A stretch of DNA of 64,000 nt from Ramlibacter ginsenosidimutans (GCF_016654015.1 NZ_JAEPWM010000001.1:558001-622000); one strand, 5' to 3'; positions 23,749 to 33,735 are shown, numbered from the stretch's first letter. Made by a program: numbers and translations. The notes: a model not told the origin generated them from the sequence alone.

Positions 23749-24996
23749 ATGGCTGCTCGCTGGTACTTCGGCTGGAACATCGTCGCTGCGGCGGCCTTGC
23801 TCACCCTCCTCTCCTCGGGCCTGCGCCTGAGCTTCGGTCCCTTCTTCCTGCCGGTCGCGCACGACCTCGGCTTCAGCCGCAGCCTGCTGGCGAGCATCGT
23901 CGCCGTCGGCATGCTGGCCTACGGTCTCGCGATGCCCGTGGCCGGCCATCTGATCGCGCGCTTCGGCACGCGCTTCGTGCTGTTGACCGGCAATGCGACC
24001 GTCGTGGCCGCCGTGCTCTGGACCGTCCGCACCGAATCGCCGCTCGCCTTCCTGTGCTCCTTCGGCCTGCTGTTGTCCGTGGGCCTGGCCTTCACCAGTC
24101 CGGTGGCGCTCACGCCCGTCATCAGCCACTGGTTCACGAGGCGGCGCGGCATGGCCCTGTTCTTCCTATCGACCGGCTCGATGGCGGGCATGGCCTTGAT
24201 GACGCCGGTGCTCACGATGGCCATCGCCCACTTCGGCTGGCGCGCCACCCTGCTCGGCTACGCGACGGTGTTCACGCTGGTGACACTGCCAGCCGCGCTG
24301 TTCGTCGTGCACGACGCGGCCCCGGAGCACACCGACCTGAATGCCGAGGAGTTCGCGGCGCAGCGCGCGCGCTCCGGGGCGCAGCCGCAGAGCCTCACCT
24401 TGCGCCAGGCGATGGGCACCGTGCCCTTCTGGAAGATCTTCTTCGGCCTGTTCGCGTGCGGCTTCAGCATGAACCTGCTGGGCACGCACGGCGTGCCCAT
24501 GCTGATGGACCATGGCTTCGACCCGTTCACGAGCTCCATGGGCATCGGCCTGATCGGCTTCGTCGCGATCGCGGGCACGCTGATGCTCGGACGCCTGGCC
24601 GACCGGCTGCCGCGCCGCCACATCCTCGCGACCATCTATTTCGTGCGCGGTCTCGGCTTCTTCGCGCTGGTGCTGGTGGGCACGCACTGGGAGCTGTATC
24701 TCGCCTCCGCGATCGGCGGACTCGTGTGGGCGGGCAGCATCGCCCTGTCCTCCGCCATCCTGGCCGACATCTACGGCGTCCGCCTGGTCGGCGTGCTGTA
24801 CGGCATGGCCTACCTGGGCCACCAGGTGGGCGGGACCATCAGCTCGTGGCTGGGCGGCTGGGGCTACGAGCACTTCGGCACGCACTGGGTGGCGTTCGGC
24901 GCGGCGGGCCTGCTGCTGGTGGCCGCGGGCGTGGTGGCGTTGCAGCTCCCGCGCAGGGGCTTCACGCTGATGGCGCCGGCCGCGGTCGCGGCCTGA
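23749..24996 (+). CDS. MFS transporter, 12 TM
   Basis: Major facilitator protein of 415 aa with twelve predicted helices. It resembles monocarboxylate/oxalate-formate antiporter-type carriers: FGWNIVAAAALLTLL at the start, WFTRRRGMALFFLSTGSMAG in the first half, LGRLADRLPRRHIL in the second. The ATG at 23749 is chosen because the first transmembrane segment starts five residues later. It is divergent from the hydratase/dehydrogenase/CoA-transferase operon and may import its substrate, an inference from context. Confidence 0.9.
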   Translation: MAARWYFGWNIVAAAALLTLLSSGLRLSFGPFFLPVAHDLGFSRSLLASIVAVGMLAYGLAMPVAGHLIARFGTRFVLLTGNATVVAAVLWTVRTESPLAFLCSFGLLLSVGLAFTSPVALTPVISHWFTRRRGMALFFLSTGSMAGMALMTPVLTMAIAHFGWRATLLGYATVFTLVTLPAALFVVHDAAPEHTDLNAEEFAAQRARSGAQPQSLTLRQAMGTVPFWKIFFGLFACGFSMNLLGTHGVPMLMDHGFDPFTSSMGIGLIGFVAIAGTLMLGRLADRLPRRHILATIYFVRGLGFFALVLVGTHWELYLASAIGGLVWAGSIALSSAILADIYGVRLVGVLYGMAYLGHQVGGTISSWLGGWGYEHFGTHWVAFGAAGLLLVAAGVVALQLPRRGFTLMAPAAVAA

Positions 24997-24999
24997 GCG

Positions 25000-26406
25000 C
25001 TACCACTCGCCGCCGACCGCCTTCACGAGGAACACGCTGACCAGCATGCGCTGGCCGAGCAGCTGTGCGACCTGGCGCTGGCCATTGAGCAAGGCCTGCT
25101 GCGCCGTGATCACTTCGAGGTAGCTTGCAGCGCCGCCCTCGTAGCGGTCATTGGCGAGCTGCAGCACGCGCTCGGCACTGCGCTCCGCTTGCCGCGCCTG
25201 CGCCACCGCGCGATCCAGGGCGACACTGCCATTGAGGCCGTCCTGCACTTCCTGCAGCGCGGTAAGCACGGTGCGCCGGTAGTTCGCCACGGCCAGTTGG
25301 TAGCCCGCCTGCGCGATCGCGACGTTCGCATCGGTGCGTCCCGCGTCGAACAGCGGCTGCGTGACCGCGAGTCCCAGCGACCACACCAGGCTCGGCGCGT
25401 CGAACACCGTGGAGAGCAGGCGCGAGTCGATGCCGCCCACCGTGCTGAGCATGAGGCTGGGATAGTAGGCGGCGCGCGCCACGCCGATTTGCGCATTGGC
25501 TGCGGCCATCGCGCGTTCGGCCGATGCGACGTCGGGCCGGCGCTGCAGCACCTCGGAAGGGATGGCCACGGGCACTGCCGGCGGTGTCCGCGGCCGCGCC
25601 TCGGGCGCCACGGTGAACGCCGGCGCGGGGCGTCCGGTGAGCGCGGCCAGTGCCGTCTCGAACTGCGAGCGCTGCCGGCGCAGCACTTCCACCTGCGTCA
25701 TCGTCTGGTCCAGCAGCGCCTGCTGCTGCGCGACGTCGAGGCCCGAGGTCGCGCCGAGTTCGTGCCGTGCCGTGGCCAGGTCCATCGCGCGGCGTTGCAG
25801 GGCGATCGACTGGTCCAGCACGTCCAGCTCGATGTCGGTCTCGCGCAGGTTGAAGTACGCGTTGGCCACGTCCGTGGTGAGCACGAGCCGCGCGTTCTGG
25901 AAATCCGCCACGGACTGCTCGGCGCCGGCGCGCGCCGCCTCCACCGCGCTGCGGATGCGCGCCCACAGGTCCGCCTCGTACGACACGCCCAGCGTCAGCG
26001 CGAACTCGTTCTGCACCGTCTGGAAGTTGGACGAGCTGTAGTTGGTAAGCGGCCGGTTGGCCGAGATCTGCTGGCGCAAGCCGCGCGCGCCCGCCGACAC
26101 CTGCGGGAACAGGCCCGCGTTCTGCACGTCGACGGCGGAGCGCGCCTGCGCCAGGCGCGCGGCGGCGGCAGCGAGCGTCGGGCTCTCCTGCAGGGCCTGC
26201 GCTTCCAGCGCATCGAGCTGCGGGTCGCCGAACAGCTGCCACCAGGCGCCGCGCACGGCCGCATCGTCGGGGCGCGCCGGCCGCCAGCCCTCGGCCGGCT
26301 TCCAGTCGGCCGGCACCTCCACCTGCGGCGGCTGGTAGGCAGGCGGCGCGGCGCAGGCCACGAGCGCGGCCGCCAGGGACGCGATGCAAGCACGCCGCCA
26401 GCTCAC
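25000..26406 (-). CDS. RND efflux outer-membrane lipoprotein (NodT/OprM family)
   Basis: Outer-membrane channel of 468 aa. Lipoprotein signal with lipobox LVACA near residue 18, then the TolC-like repeats: WWQLFGDPQLDALEAQALQE, ANAYFNLRETDIELDVLDQ, RRPDVASAERAMAAANAQIG, YPSLMLSTVGGI, VSVFLVKAVGGEW at the end. The start is GTG at 26406, overlapping the adaptor stop by 4 bp (GTGA). Third gene of the efflux operon. It ends 3 bp from the convergent MFS stop. Confidence 0.93.
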   Translation of the reverse strand: MSWRRACIASLAAALVACAAPPAYQPPQVEVPADWKPAEGWRPARPDDAAVRGAWWQLFGDPQLDALEAQALQESPTLAAAAARLAQARSAVDVQNAGLFPQVSAGARGLRQQISANRPLTNYSSSNFQTVQNEFALTLGVSYEADLWARIRSAVEAARAGAEQSVADFQNARLVLTTDVANAYFNLRETDIELDVLDQSIALQRRAMDLATARHELGATSGLDVAQQQALLDQTMTQVEVLRRQRSQFETALAALTGRPAPAFTVAPEARPRTPPAVPVAIPSEVLQRRPDVASAERAMAAANAQIGVARAAYYPSLMLSTVGGIDSRLLSTVFDAPSLVWSLGLAVTQPLFDAGRTDANVAIAQAGYQLAVANYRRTVLTALQEVQDGLNGSVALDRAVAQARQAERSAERVLQLANDRYEGGAASYLEVITAQQALLNGQRQVAQLLGQRMLVSVFLVKAVGGEW

Positions 26407-27593
26407 GGCGCGCCCTTGTTGCCGGTCACGGGTTTCGCATCCGCCACCACCTGCACCTTGTCGCCGGCGGCGATCGAGTCCGGGGGGTTGAGCACCAGGC
26501 GCTCGTTGCCGGCCAGGCCTTGCAGCACCTCGACGGAGTCGCCGTAGTTGCGACCCAGGTGCACCGGCGCCAGCCGCACGGTGCCGCTGTCGTCCACGCG
26601 GGCGACCAGCACACCTTCGCCGCGGAACAGGAGCGCATTCGCGGGAACGGTGAGCACGCCGCTGGGCGCCGCCGCGAGTTCGACGTTGACGAAGGCGCCG
26701 GGCAGCAGCGCGCCGTCGTGATTGGGCAGCAGCACCTCCACCTGCATCGTGCGCGTGGCGGTGTCGATCGCGCCCGCGGTGCGCGCCACCTGCGCCGGGA
26801 AGCTGCGCCCGCGCATCTCGGCCAGCGTCACCACGGCCGGCTGGCCCTGGTGCACCAGTTGCGCGTAGGCCTGCGGCACGTTGATGTACACGCGCAAGGG
26901 ATCGGTCTGCGACAGCAGGAACAGCGGCTTGTTGCTGTCGATCAGGTCGCCGATGTCCACGTTGCGCTTGGTGATCACGCCGGAGAAGGGCGCGAGCACG
27001 CGCTTGAAGGATTCCACCTGGCGCAGGCGCTCGACGTTCGCATCGGCGCCGGCGAGATTCGCACGCGCCTGCACATAGGCGCTGCGGCGCTCCTCCAGCT
27101 CCTGCTGCGATACGGCATCGCGCTTGCGCAACGCCTCCCAGCGTTCCACCGTCGTGCGCGCCAGCTCCAGGCTGGCGGCCGTCTGGTTGCGGGCGGCCAC
27201 GGCCTGCGAGAGTTGCTGGTCCAGCTCCGGCGTGTCGATCTCCGCGAGCAGCTCGCCTTCCTTCACGCGGCTGCCGATGTCCTTGGTCCAGCGCCGCAGG
27301 TAGCCGCCGGCGCGCGCGGAGACCGGCGCCTGCACGAAGCCCTGCAGCGTGCCGGGCAGGCTGAGCGAATGGGTCGCGCCGCCCGCGTGCACGGTGGTGA
27401 CGCGCACGTACTGCTCGGCGCTTTCCTGCGAATGCTGCTCCAGCGTCTTCGCATTGCTCATGCGGCTGACGATGGTGCGGCCCGCGCCCAGCGCCAGCAG
27501 CACCAGCACGGCGATGGTCGCGCGGTGCGTCCAGCGCCGCACCTGCGCGCGCTGCGCGTCGTCGGTGGAGGAAACCTGGGAATCTTGCGTCAT
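26403..27593 (-). CDS. RND efflux periplasmic adaptor (membrane fusion protein)
   Basis: HlyD/AcrA-type adaptor of 396 aa. A single N-terminal membrane helix (about 27-43) is followed by lipoyl-like halves (LPGTLQGFVQAPVSARAGGYL; FKRVLAPFSGVITKRNVDIGD), a coiled-coil hairpin (about 130-190) and beta-barrel and membrane-proximal domains (MQVEVLLPNHDGALLPGAFV). It lies 5 bp after the pump gene and overlaps the outer-membrane gene. It bridges the inner-membrane pump to the NodT-like channel. Confidence 0.93.
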   Translation of the reverse strand: MTQDSQVSSTDDAQRAQVRRWTHRATIAVLVLLALGAGRTIVSRMSNAKTLEQHSQESAEQYVRVTTVHAGGATHSLSLPGTLQGFVQAPVSARAGGYLRRWTKDIGSRVKEGELLAEIDTPELDQQLSQAVAARNQTAASLELARTTVERWEALRKRDAVSQQELEERRSAYVQARANLAGADANVERLRQVESFKRVLAPFSGVITKRNVDIGDLIDSNKPLFLLSQTDPLRVYINVPQAYAQLVHQGQPAVVTLAEMRGRSFPAQVARTAGAIDTATRTMQVEVLLPNHDGALLPGAFVNVELAAAPSGVLTVPANALLFRGEGVLVARVDDSGTVRLAPVHLGRNYGDSVEVLQGLAGNERLVLNPPDSIAAGDKVQVVADAKPVTGNKGAP

Positions 27594-27598
27594 GGGGA

Positions 27599-30500
27599 TC
27601 AGCTTTCCTGCGGCAGGACCGGTGCGGCCTGCGAGGGCGGCGCACGCCGGGCGGCACGCCGTGCGAGCCGTTCGTGCACACCCGCATAGAGCACGGGGAC
27701 GAACAGCAGCGTGGACACCGTGGCGAACAGCAGGCCACCGATCACGGCGCGACCGAGGGGCGCATTCTGCTCCCCGCCTTCGCCCAGGCCGAGGGCCATG
27801 GGAATCATGCCGATGATCATCGCCAGCGCGGTCATCAGCACCGGCCGCATGCGGGTGGCGCCGGAGGACTGCGCGGCGTGCAGCGGCGTGAAGCCCTCCT
27901 CGCGCTGCTGCCGCGCGAACGCGACCACCAGGATCGAGTTGGCCGTGGCAACGCCCATGGTCATGATGGCGCCGGTGAGCGCCGGCACGCTCAAGGTCGT
28001 GCCGGTGATGAACAGCATCCAGGCGATGCCGGCCAGCGCCGCGGGCAGCGCCGCCACGATGATCGCCGCGTCGATCCAGGACTGGAAGTTGACCACCACC
28101 AGAAGATAGACGAGCACGATCGCCATGGCGAGCCCCAGGCCGAGGCCGGCGAAGGAACTCTGCATGGTCTGCACCTGTCCGCGCAGCACCACCTGGTTGC
28201 CGCGCTTGAGGTGCGGCCGCTCGGCATCGACCAGCTTGGCCACCCGGTCGGCCACGCTCGCCAGGTCCGTGCCCTGCACGCTGACGAAGAGGTCCAGGGC
28301 CGGAGCGATGTTGTAGCGCGAGACCACGGGCAACTGCCGCGCGGGCTGCGCCTCCACCAGGTTGCCCAGCAGCTGCGGCGGCTGGCCGCTGTTGGCCGCG
28401 CCGACCGGCAGGTTAAGCAGCGAACCCATGGAGTCGACCGCGTACTGCGGGCTCTGCACGACGATGTTGTAGACCACGCCGTTCTGCGGGTTGAGCCAGA
28501 AGGCCGGCGCGGTCTGCGAACTGCCGGACAGCGCGATCAGCACGTTCTGCCCGACGTTGCTCGCGGACAGCCCCACCTGCTGCAGCCGCGTGCGGTCCAT
28601 CTGCAGGTCCAGCACCGGGCCGTCCAGGCGCTGGTGCACGTGCGCATCCACGGCGCCGGGAATCTGGCGGATCTTCTTGACCAGGGCGGCGGCGAGCAGC
28701 GCATTGCCCTGCAGGTCGTTGCCGGTGAACTGCACGTCGATCGCGGCGGGCAGGCCGAAGTTGAGGATCTGCGTGACGATGTCGGCCGGCTGGAAGAAGA
28801 ACTCGATGCCGGGGAAGCGCCGCGGCAGTTCCGAGCGCAGCAGCGACACCCAGTGCGCGGTGGGCTGGTGGCCCTCCTTCAGCGACAGCAGGATCTCGCC
28901 ATCGAGCGAGCCGATGGTGCCGGCATTGCTGTACGAAAGGTTGATGCCGCTGTTCGGGATGCCCAGGTTATCGAGCACGGTCTGCAGTTCGCCGGGCGGA
29001 ATCATCTGCCGGATCACCTGCTCCACCTGGTCCGCGATGCGCGCGGTCTCCTCGATGCGCGTACCGGTGGGCGCGCGCATGTGCAGCCGGATCTGGCCCG
29101 CATCGACGCTGGGGAAGAAGTCGCGCCCGAGCAGCGGCACCAGCAGCAGCGACGCGAGGCAGAAGGCGAGGAAGACGCCGCCGAACACGCCCTTGCGCGC
29201 CAGCAGTCCCGCCAGCAGCACTGCGTACGCGCGGCGCAGCCGTTCGAACTGGCGGTCGAAGGCCAGGTACACGCGCTGCAGCGGGCCGGGCGCAGCGTCG
29301 CGGTCGTGGCCGCCCAGCATGAGCATCACCAGCGTGGGCACCAGGCTGCGCGACAGGAAGTACGACGCGATCATCGCGAACACCACCGCTTCGGCCAGCG
29401 GCACGAACAGGAAGCGCGCGACACCCGAGAGGAAGAACATCGGCACGAACACGATGCAGATGCACAGCGTCGAGACGAACGCCGGCGTGCCGATCTCGCC
29501 CGCGCCGACCTCGATCGCCGCGAGCAGGGGCTTGCCCTCGTGCAGGTGGCGCTCGATGTTCTCGATGGTCACGATCGCCTGGTCCACCAGGATGCCGACC
29601 GAGAGCGCCAGCCCGCCCAGCGTCATGATGTTCAGCGTCTCGCCCAGCGCGAACAGCGCCAGGATCGACGCGAGGATCGACAGCGGAATGGTGAGCGCGA
29701 TGATCAGGGTGCTGCGCCAGTTGCCCAGGAACAGCAGCACCATGGCGGCTGTGAGCAATGCAGCGATCGCCGCCTCGGCGACGACGCCATGGATCGCTGC
29801 CGTGACGAACAGCGACTGGTCGAACAGCGTGGCGATCTTCACGTCGGGCGGCAGCTGCTGCGCGGCGACCGGCAGCATGGCCTTGAGGTCGCTCACGATG
29901 TCCAGCGTGGAGGCGCCGCCGTTCTTCAGGATGGACAGCAGCACGCCGCGCTTGCCGTCCTGGCGCACCACGTTGGTCTGCGGCTGGAAGCCGTCGCGCA
30001 CGGTCGCCACATCGTGCAGGTAGGTGGTGGTGCCGCCGCTGGTGCGCACCGGCAGCTCGCCGAGGCCGGCGATGGCTTCCGGCGAGCCGTTCATGCGCAC
30101 CGTGTATTCGGTCTCGCCGAGCTTGGCCGTCCCCGAGGGCAGGATCAGGTTCTGGGTGTTGATGGCGTTGACCACGTCGGCCGGCGCCAGCCCGCGCGCC
30201 TGCAGGGCCTGGGTGTCCAGGTCCACCGAAATCACCTTGATCTTGCCGCCGTACGGGAAGGGAATGGCGACGCCGGGAATGGTGACGAGCCGCGGGCGCA
30301 GCGTGTTGATCGCGAGGTCGAACACGGACTGCTCGGGCAGCGTGCCGCTGGAAAGCGCCAGTTGCACGACCGGAATGCTGGAGGCCGAGTACTTGATCAC
30401 CAGCGGCGGCGTGATGCCGGGCGGCAGCGAGCGCACCTGCGTCTGCACTGCGGCGACCGTCTGCGCGATCGCCGTCTGGATGTTGGCGGTCGGCTGGAAG

Positions 30501-30784
30501 AAGGCCTTGATCACCGTGATGCCGGGCAGCGAGGTCGACTCGATGTGCTCGATGTCGCTGACCGTCGTGGTCAGGCCGCGCTCGCTGGACGCGGCGATGC
30601 GCTGGCCCATCTCCTGGGCGGGCAGGCCGTTGTAGTTCCAGATGATGGAGATCACCGGGATGTTGATCTCCGGGAAGATGTCCGTGGCCATGTTGCGCAA
30701 CGCCAGCGGCGTGGCCAGCACGATCAGCATGGCCATCACGATGAACGTGTAGGGGCGGCGAAGCGCCAGCGAGACGAGCGACAT
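27599..30784 (-). CDS. RND efflux inner-membrane permease (AcrB/HAE1-like)
   Basis: Proton-driven pump of 1061 aa, normal size for the family. Typical start LALRRPYTFIVMAMLIVLATPLA; NMATDIFPEINIPVISIIWNYNG; the TM4 segment ALSVGILVDQAIVTIENIERH, with a single Asp where HAE1 pumps usually show a DD pair; GAIMTMGVATANSILVVAFA in TM10. The ATG at 30784 is chosen over ATG 30838 because family members begin a few residues before LALRRPYTF. First gene of the pump-adaptor-channel operon. The substrate is unknown; no TetR/MarR repressor is adjacent. Confidence 0.92.
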   Translation of the reverse strand: MSLVSLALRRPYTFIVMAMLIVLATPLALRNMATDIFPEINIPVISIIWNYNGLPAQEMGQRIAASSERGLTTTVSDIEHIESTSLPGITVIKAFFQPTANIQTAIAQTVAAVQTQVRSLPPGITPPLVIKYSASSIPVVQLALSSGTLPEQSVFDLAINTLRPRLVTIPGVAIPFPYGGKIKVISVDLDTQALQARGLAPADVVNAINTQNLILPSGTAKLGETEYTVRMNGSPEAIAGLGELPVRTSGGTTTYLHDVATVRDGFQPQTNVVRQDGKRGVLLSILKNGGASTLDIVSDLKAMLPVAAQQLPPDVKIATLFDQSLFVTAAIHGVVAEAAIAALLTAAMVLLFLGNWRSTLIIALTIPLSILASILALFALGETLNIMTLGGLALSVGILVDQAIVTIENIERHLHEGKPLLAAIEVGAGEIGTPAFVSTLCICIVFVPMFFLSGVARFLFVPLAEAVVFAMIASYFLSRSLVPTLVMLMLGGHDRDAAPGPLQRVYLAFDRQFERLRRAYAVLLAGLLARKGVFGGVFLAFCLASLLLVPLLGRDFFPSVDAGQIRLHMRAPTGTRIEETARIADQVEQVIRQMIPPGELQTVLDNLGIPNSGINLSYSNAGTIGSLDGEILLSLKEGHQPTAHWVSLLRSELPRRFPGIEFFFQPADIVTQILNFGLPAAIDVQFTGNDLQGNALLAAALVKKIRQIPGAVDAHVHQRLDGPVLDLQMDRTRLQQVGLSASNVGQNVLIALSGSSQTAPAFWLNPQNGVVYNIVVQSPQYAVDSMGSLLNLPVGAANSGQPPQLLGNLVEAQPARQLPVVSRYNIAPALDLFVSVQGTDLASVADRVAKLVDAERPHLKRGNQVVLRGQVQTMQSSFAGLGLGLAMAIVLVYLLVVVNFQSWIDAAIIVAALPAALAGIAWMLFITGTTLSVPALTGAIMTMGVATANSILVVAFARQQREEGFTPLHAAQSSGATRMRPVLMTALAMIIGMIPMALGLGEGGEQNAPLGRAVIGGLLFATVSTLLFVPVLYAGVHERLARRAARRAPPSQAAPVLPQES

Positions 30785-30935
30785 CAGCGAGGGACCTTCG
30801 GGAGACGCGGGATGATAAGCCGAGGGTGGGGCGGGCATACCCGGGTTCGTCCTATCGGAACTGGCAGGTCTCGATGATCCTGGCGCGTGTATAACGAACC
30901 GGGCCAGTGACGAGCCCCCAGGAGACAACACAAGC

Positions 30936-32672
30936 ATGGCGAACCACAACGTCAACACGCACAGCAGCGCCCACTATTTGCTGGAAGGCCTGGTCGACCT
31001 GGGCATCGACTACATCTTCTCCAACTTCGGCACCGACCACGTCTCCATCATCGAGGAGATGGCACGCTGGCGCCGGCAGGGCCGCAAGCTGCCCGAGGTG
31101 GTGTTGTGCCCGCACGAGAACGTCGCGATCCACATGGCGGCGGGCTATGCCGCCATGACGGGGCGGGGCCAGGCCGTGATGGTGCACGTGGACGCCGGCA
31201 CGGCCAACGCCGCCATGGGCATGCACAACATGTTCCGCTCTCGCCTGCCGGTGCTGCTCATGGCGGGCAAGGCGCCGTACACGCTGCGCGGCGAGCTGGA
31301 AGGCTCGCGCGACAACTACGTGCACTTCGTGCAGGACCCCTTCGACATCGGCAGCCTGGTGCGGCCGTACGTGAAGTGGGAGTACTCGCTGCCCAGCGGC
31401 CTGATCGCCAGGGAAGTGCTGCGGCGTGGCCAGGCCATGATGCAGAGCGATCCCCCGGGCCCGGTGTACCTGACGCTGCCGCGCGAGGTGCTCGCCCAGA
31501 GGTGGCCGGCCGAAGGTGTGCAGGCCTTTCCCGCCGAACGTTATGGCCCCGTCACGGCGGGCGGCGTCGATCCAGCGCGCCTGCAACCGCTGGTGGATCG
31601 CCTGCTCGCCGCGCGCGCGCCCATGGTCGTCAGCTCCTACCTCGGGCGCAAGGCCGAGGCCGTGCACGCCTTGCGCGACCTGGCCGAGCTCTGCGGCGTC
31701 CGCGTGTATGAGTTCCAGCCGACCCACATGAACATCCCGCGCGAGTCGCCCTGCTTCGGCGGCTTCGACCCGGGCGCCGGGCTGAAGGACTGCGACCTGG
31801 GCCTGCTGCTGGACGTGGACGTGCCCTGGCTGCCGCGCTTCACGCGCGAGAACCCCGCCACCTGGTGGGCGCATGTCGACGTCGATCCGCTGAAGCAGGA
31901 CTTTCCGATGTGGGGCTTCGCGACCGACCTGCGCCTGCAGGCCGACGCGGGCACCGTGCTGCGCCAGCTGGCCGCGATGGTGCGTGAGCAGGCCGATGAG
32001 AGCTTCCATGCGCGCGTGTCCGAACGCATCGCCGGCTGGGCCAAGGTGAACGAGGCGCGGCGGCACTCCGTGGCCCAGGCGGGCGCGCAAGCCGGTCGAC
32101 CGGGCGCCCTCAGCCCCGCGGCCGTCTGTGCCGCGCTCGGCCGCGCCCTGCGTGCCGAGGACGTCGTCGTCAACGAGGCGATCCGCAATTCGCCGGGCGT
32201 CCTCAACCAGATCCCGCGCAGCCTGCCGCTCACCCTGCTCGGTTGCAGCGGCGGGGGGCTGGGCTATAGCGGCGGCATGGCCCTGGGCGTCAAGCTCGCG
32301 CGGCCCCAGTCGCGCGTCGTGCAGGTGGTCGGCGACGGCGGATTCCACTTCGGCACGCCGTCTTCGGTGTACGCGGTGGCGCAGCGCTATGCGGCGCCCA
32401 TCCTGACGGTCGTCCTGGACAACGGCGGTTGGCAGGCGGTCAAGGAAGCCGTGCTGCGGGTCTATCCCGACGGGGAAGCCGCGGGCGCCGACGAATTCCA
32501 GGCGCGCCTGCAGGGCGAGCACCGGCACTTCGAGCAGGTGTGCCAGGCCTTCGGCGGTTACGGCGAAGCCGTGAGCGAGCCGCAGCAACTGGAAGGCGCC
32601 ATCGCGCGCTGCCTGGCGGCGGTGGATCGCGGCCAGGCGGCCGTGCTCAATGTGAGCGTGGGGCTGCAATGA
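30936..32672 (+). CDS. Thiamine diphosphate-dependent enzyme (acetolactate synthase-like)
   Basis: ThDP enzyme of 578 aa with the PDC/ALS three-domain layout. The N-terminal domain carries the catalytic Glu E61 (CPHENVAIHMAAGYA); the ThDP/Mg motif is VVGDGGFHFG (about 465) ending with the Asn of VVLDNGGW. It is not a classical IlvB: the FAD-domain features are weak, and no IlvN-type subunit is present. CAGGAGACAACACAAGC precedes the ATG; TATAAC at 30890 could be a -10 box. It is followed by a TctC receptor and a class II aldolase, a set that suggests carboligation or decarboxylation of an imported 2-oxo or hydroxy acid. Confidence 0.88.
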   Translation: MANHNVNTHSSAHYLLEGLVDLGIDYIFSNFGTDHVSIIEEMARWRRQGRKLPEVVLCPHENVAIHMAAGYAAMTGRGQAVMVHVDAGTANAAMGMHNMFRSRLPVLLMAGKAPYTLRGELEGSRDNYVHFVQDPFDIGSLVRPYVKWEYSLPSGLIAREVLRRGQAMMQSDPPGPVYLTLPREVLAQRWPAEGVQAFPAERYGPVTAGGVDPARLQPLVDRLLAARAPMVVSSYLGRKAEAVHALRDLAELCGVRVYEFQPTHMNIPRESPCFGGFDPGAGLKDCDLGLLLDVDVPWLPRFTRENPATWWAHVDVDPLKQDFPMWGFATDLRLQADAGTVLRQLAAMVREQADESFHARVSERIAGWAKVNEARRHSVAQAGAQAGRPGALSPAAVCAALGRALRAEDVVVNEAIRNSPGVLNQIPRSLPLTLLGCSGGGLGYSGGMALGVKLARPQSRVVQVVGDGGFHFGTPSSVYAVAQRYAAPILTVVLDNGGWQAVKEAVLRVYPDGEAAGADEFQARLQGEHRHFEQVCQAFGGYGEAVSEPQQLEGAIARCLAAVDRGQAAVLNVSVGLQ

Positions 32673-32725
32673 TCCGCGGCCGGCTGCAGCGCGCGCCGGA
32701 GACATTCAACAAAGGAGACCAAGCA

Positions 32726-33712
32726 ATGAACCCTTTCTCACGCCGTCGCGCACTGGCCGCGGCCTCCCTGGCAGGGCTGGCCGCGCTGGGCCTGCTGGAT
32801 GCGGCACACGCCACCGACGCGCCCACGTTCCCGTCGCGGCCCATCACCATCGTCGTGGGCTACTCGCCCGGCGGCGCCAACGACGTGCTGGCCCGCATCT
32901 ATGCCGACAAACTCGGCGCCGAACTGGGACAACCCGTGATCGTGGAGAACCGCCCCGGCGTGGCCGCGATCATCGGTTCGCAGTACGTGGCGAATGCCAA
33001 GCCGGACGGCTACACGCTGCTGATGGGAGCCAGCGGGCCCATGGTCTTCAACCACGCGCTCTATCGCAAGCTGCCGTACAAGCAGGGCGACTTCGCGCCC
33101 ATTTCCCTGGTCGGCACCTTTCCGCTCGTGCTACTGACCCAGGCGTCCAATCCCGCGAAGAACCTCGCGGAACTGGTGGACGCATCGAAGAAGCAGCCGG
33201 ACAAGTCCAACTACGGCGCGTCCGCCGCTTCGTTCCAGCTGATCACGGAACTGTTCAACGGCCAGACCGGCGCGCGCTTCGCCCATGTCCCCTACAAGGG
33301 CAGCAACGACTCGATCCTGGCCGTGATGAGCGGCGACGTGACCATGACGCTGGTCGACGCGGGCCCCGCCACCACCGCGCTGCAGGGCTCGCGCGTCAAG
33401 GCGCTGGCCGTCACCTCGGGCGAGCGACTGAAGTCGCTGCCGCAGGTGCCGACGATGAAGGAACTGGGCATCGACCTGTCCGTCACGCTGTGGAGCGGCC
33501 TGCTCGCGCCGGCGGCCACGCCCCAGCCGGTCATCGACCGGCTGAACCAGGCCATCGTCCGGGTGGGTGAGATGCCGGAGGTCAAGGCGCGCATCACGGC
33601 GCTGTCCATCGATCCCGTGACCAGCTCACCGCAGGCTTTCGCGCAGCGGATCGCCTCCGAGATCAAGTTCTGGAGCCAGGTCGCGCGCGAAAAGAACATC
33701 TACGCCGACTGA
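32726..33712 (+). CDS. Bug/TctC-family periplasmic solute-binding receptor
   Basis: TTT-type receptor of 328 aa. The SRRRALAAASLAGLAALGLL leader ending in AHA suggests a Tat or Sec signal. Family blocks: ITIVVGYSPGGANDVLARIYA, GQPVIVENRPGVAAIIG, FAHVPYKGSNDSILAVMSGD. AAAGGAGACC stands 6 bases before the ATG. It lies 53 bp after the ThDP enzyme and 23 bp before the aldolase gene, probably in the same operon, so its ligand may be the substrate of these enzymes. No membrane TctAB partner is nearby. Confidence 0.92.
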   Translation: MNPFSRRRALAAASLAGLAALGLLDAAHATDAPTFPSRPITIVVGYSPGGANDVLARIYADKLGAELGQPVIVENRPGVAAIIGSQYVANAKPDGYTLLMGASGPMVFNHALYRKLPYKQGDFAPISLVGTFPLVLLTQASNPAKNLAELVDASKKQPDKSNYGASAASFQLITELFNGQTGARFAHVPYKGSNDSILAVMSGDVTMTLVDAGPATTALQGSRVKALAVTSGERLKSLPQVPTMKELGIDLSVTLWSGLLAPAATPQPVIDRLNQAIVRVGEMPEVKARITALSIDPVTSSPQAFAQRIASEIKFWSQVAREKNIYAD

Positions 33713-33735
33713 GCGGGCATCGAAGGAGAACGCAC

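Noticed and set aside
20397..24996. Itaconate degradation cluster (ict-ich-ccl)
   Set aside because: There is a CoA-transferase and a MaoC-like hydratase but no citramalyl-CoA lyase, and an acyl-CoA dehydrogenase is present instead.
27674..30877. Plus-strand open frame of more than 1000 codons opposite the RND pump
   Set aside because: His/Arg/Gln-rich translation without any domain. High GC in codon position 3 of the real gene suppresses stops on the antisense strand.
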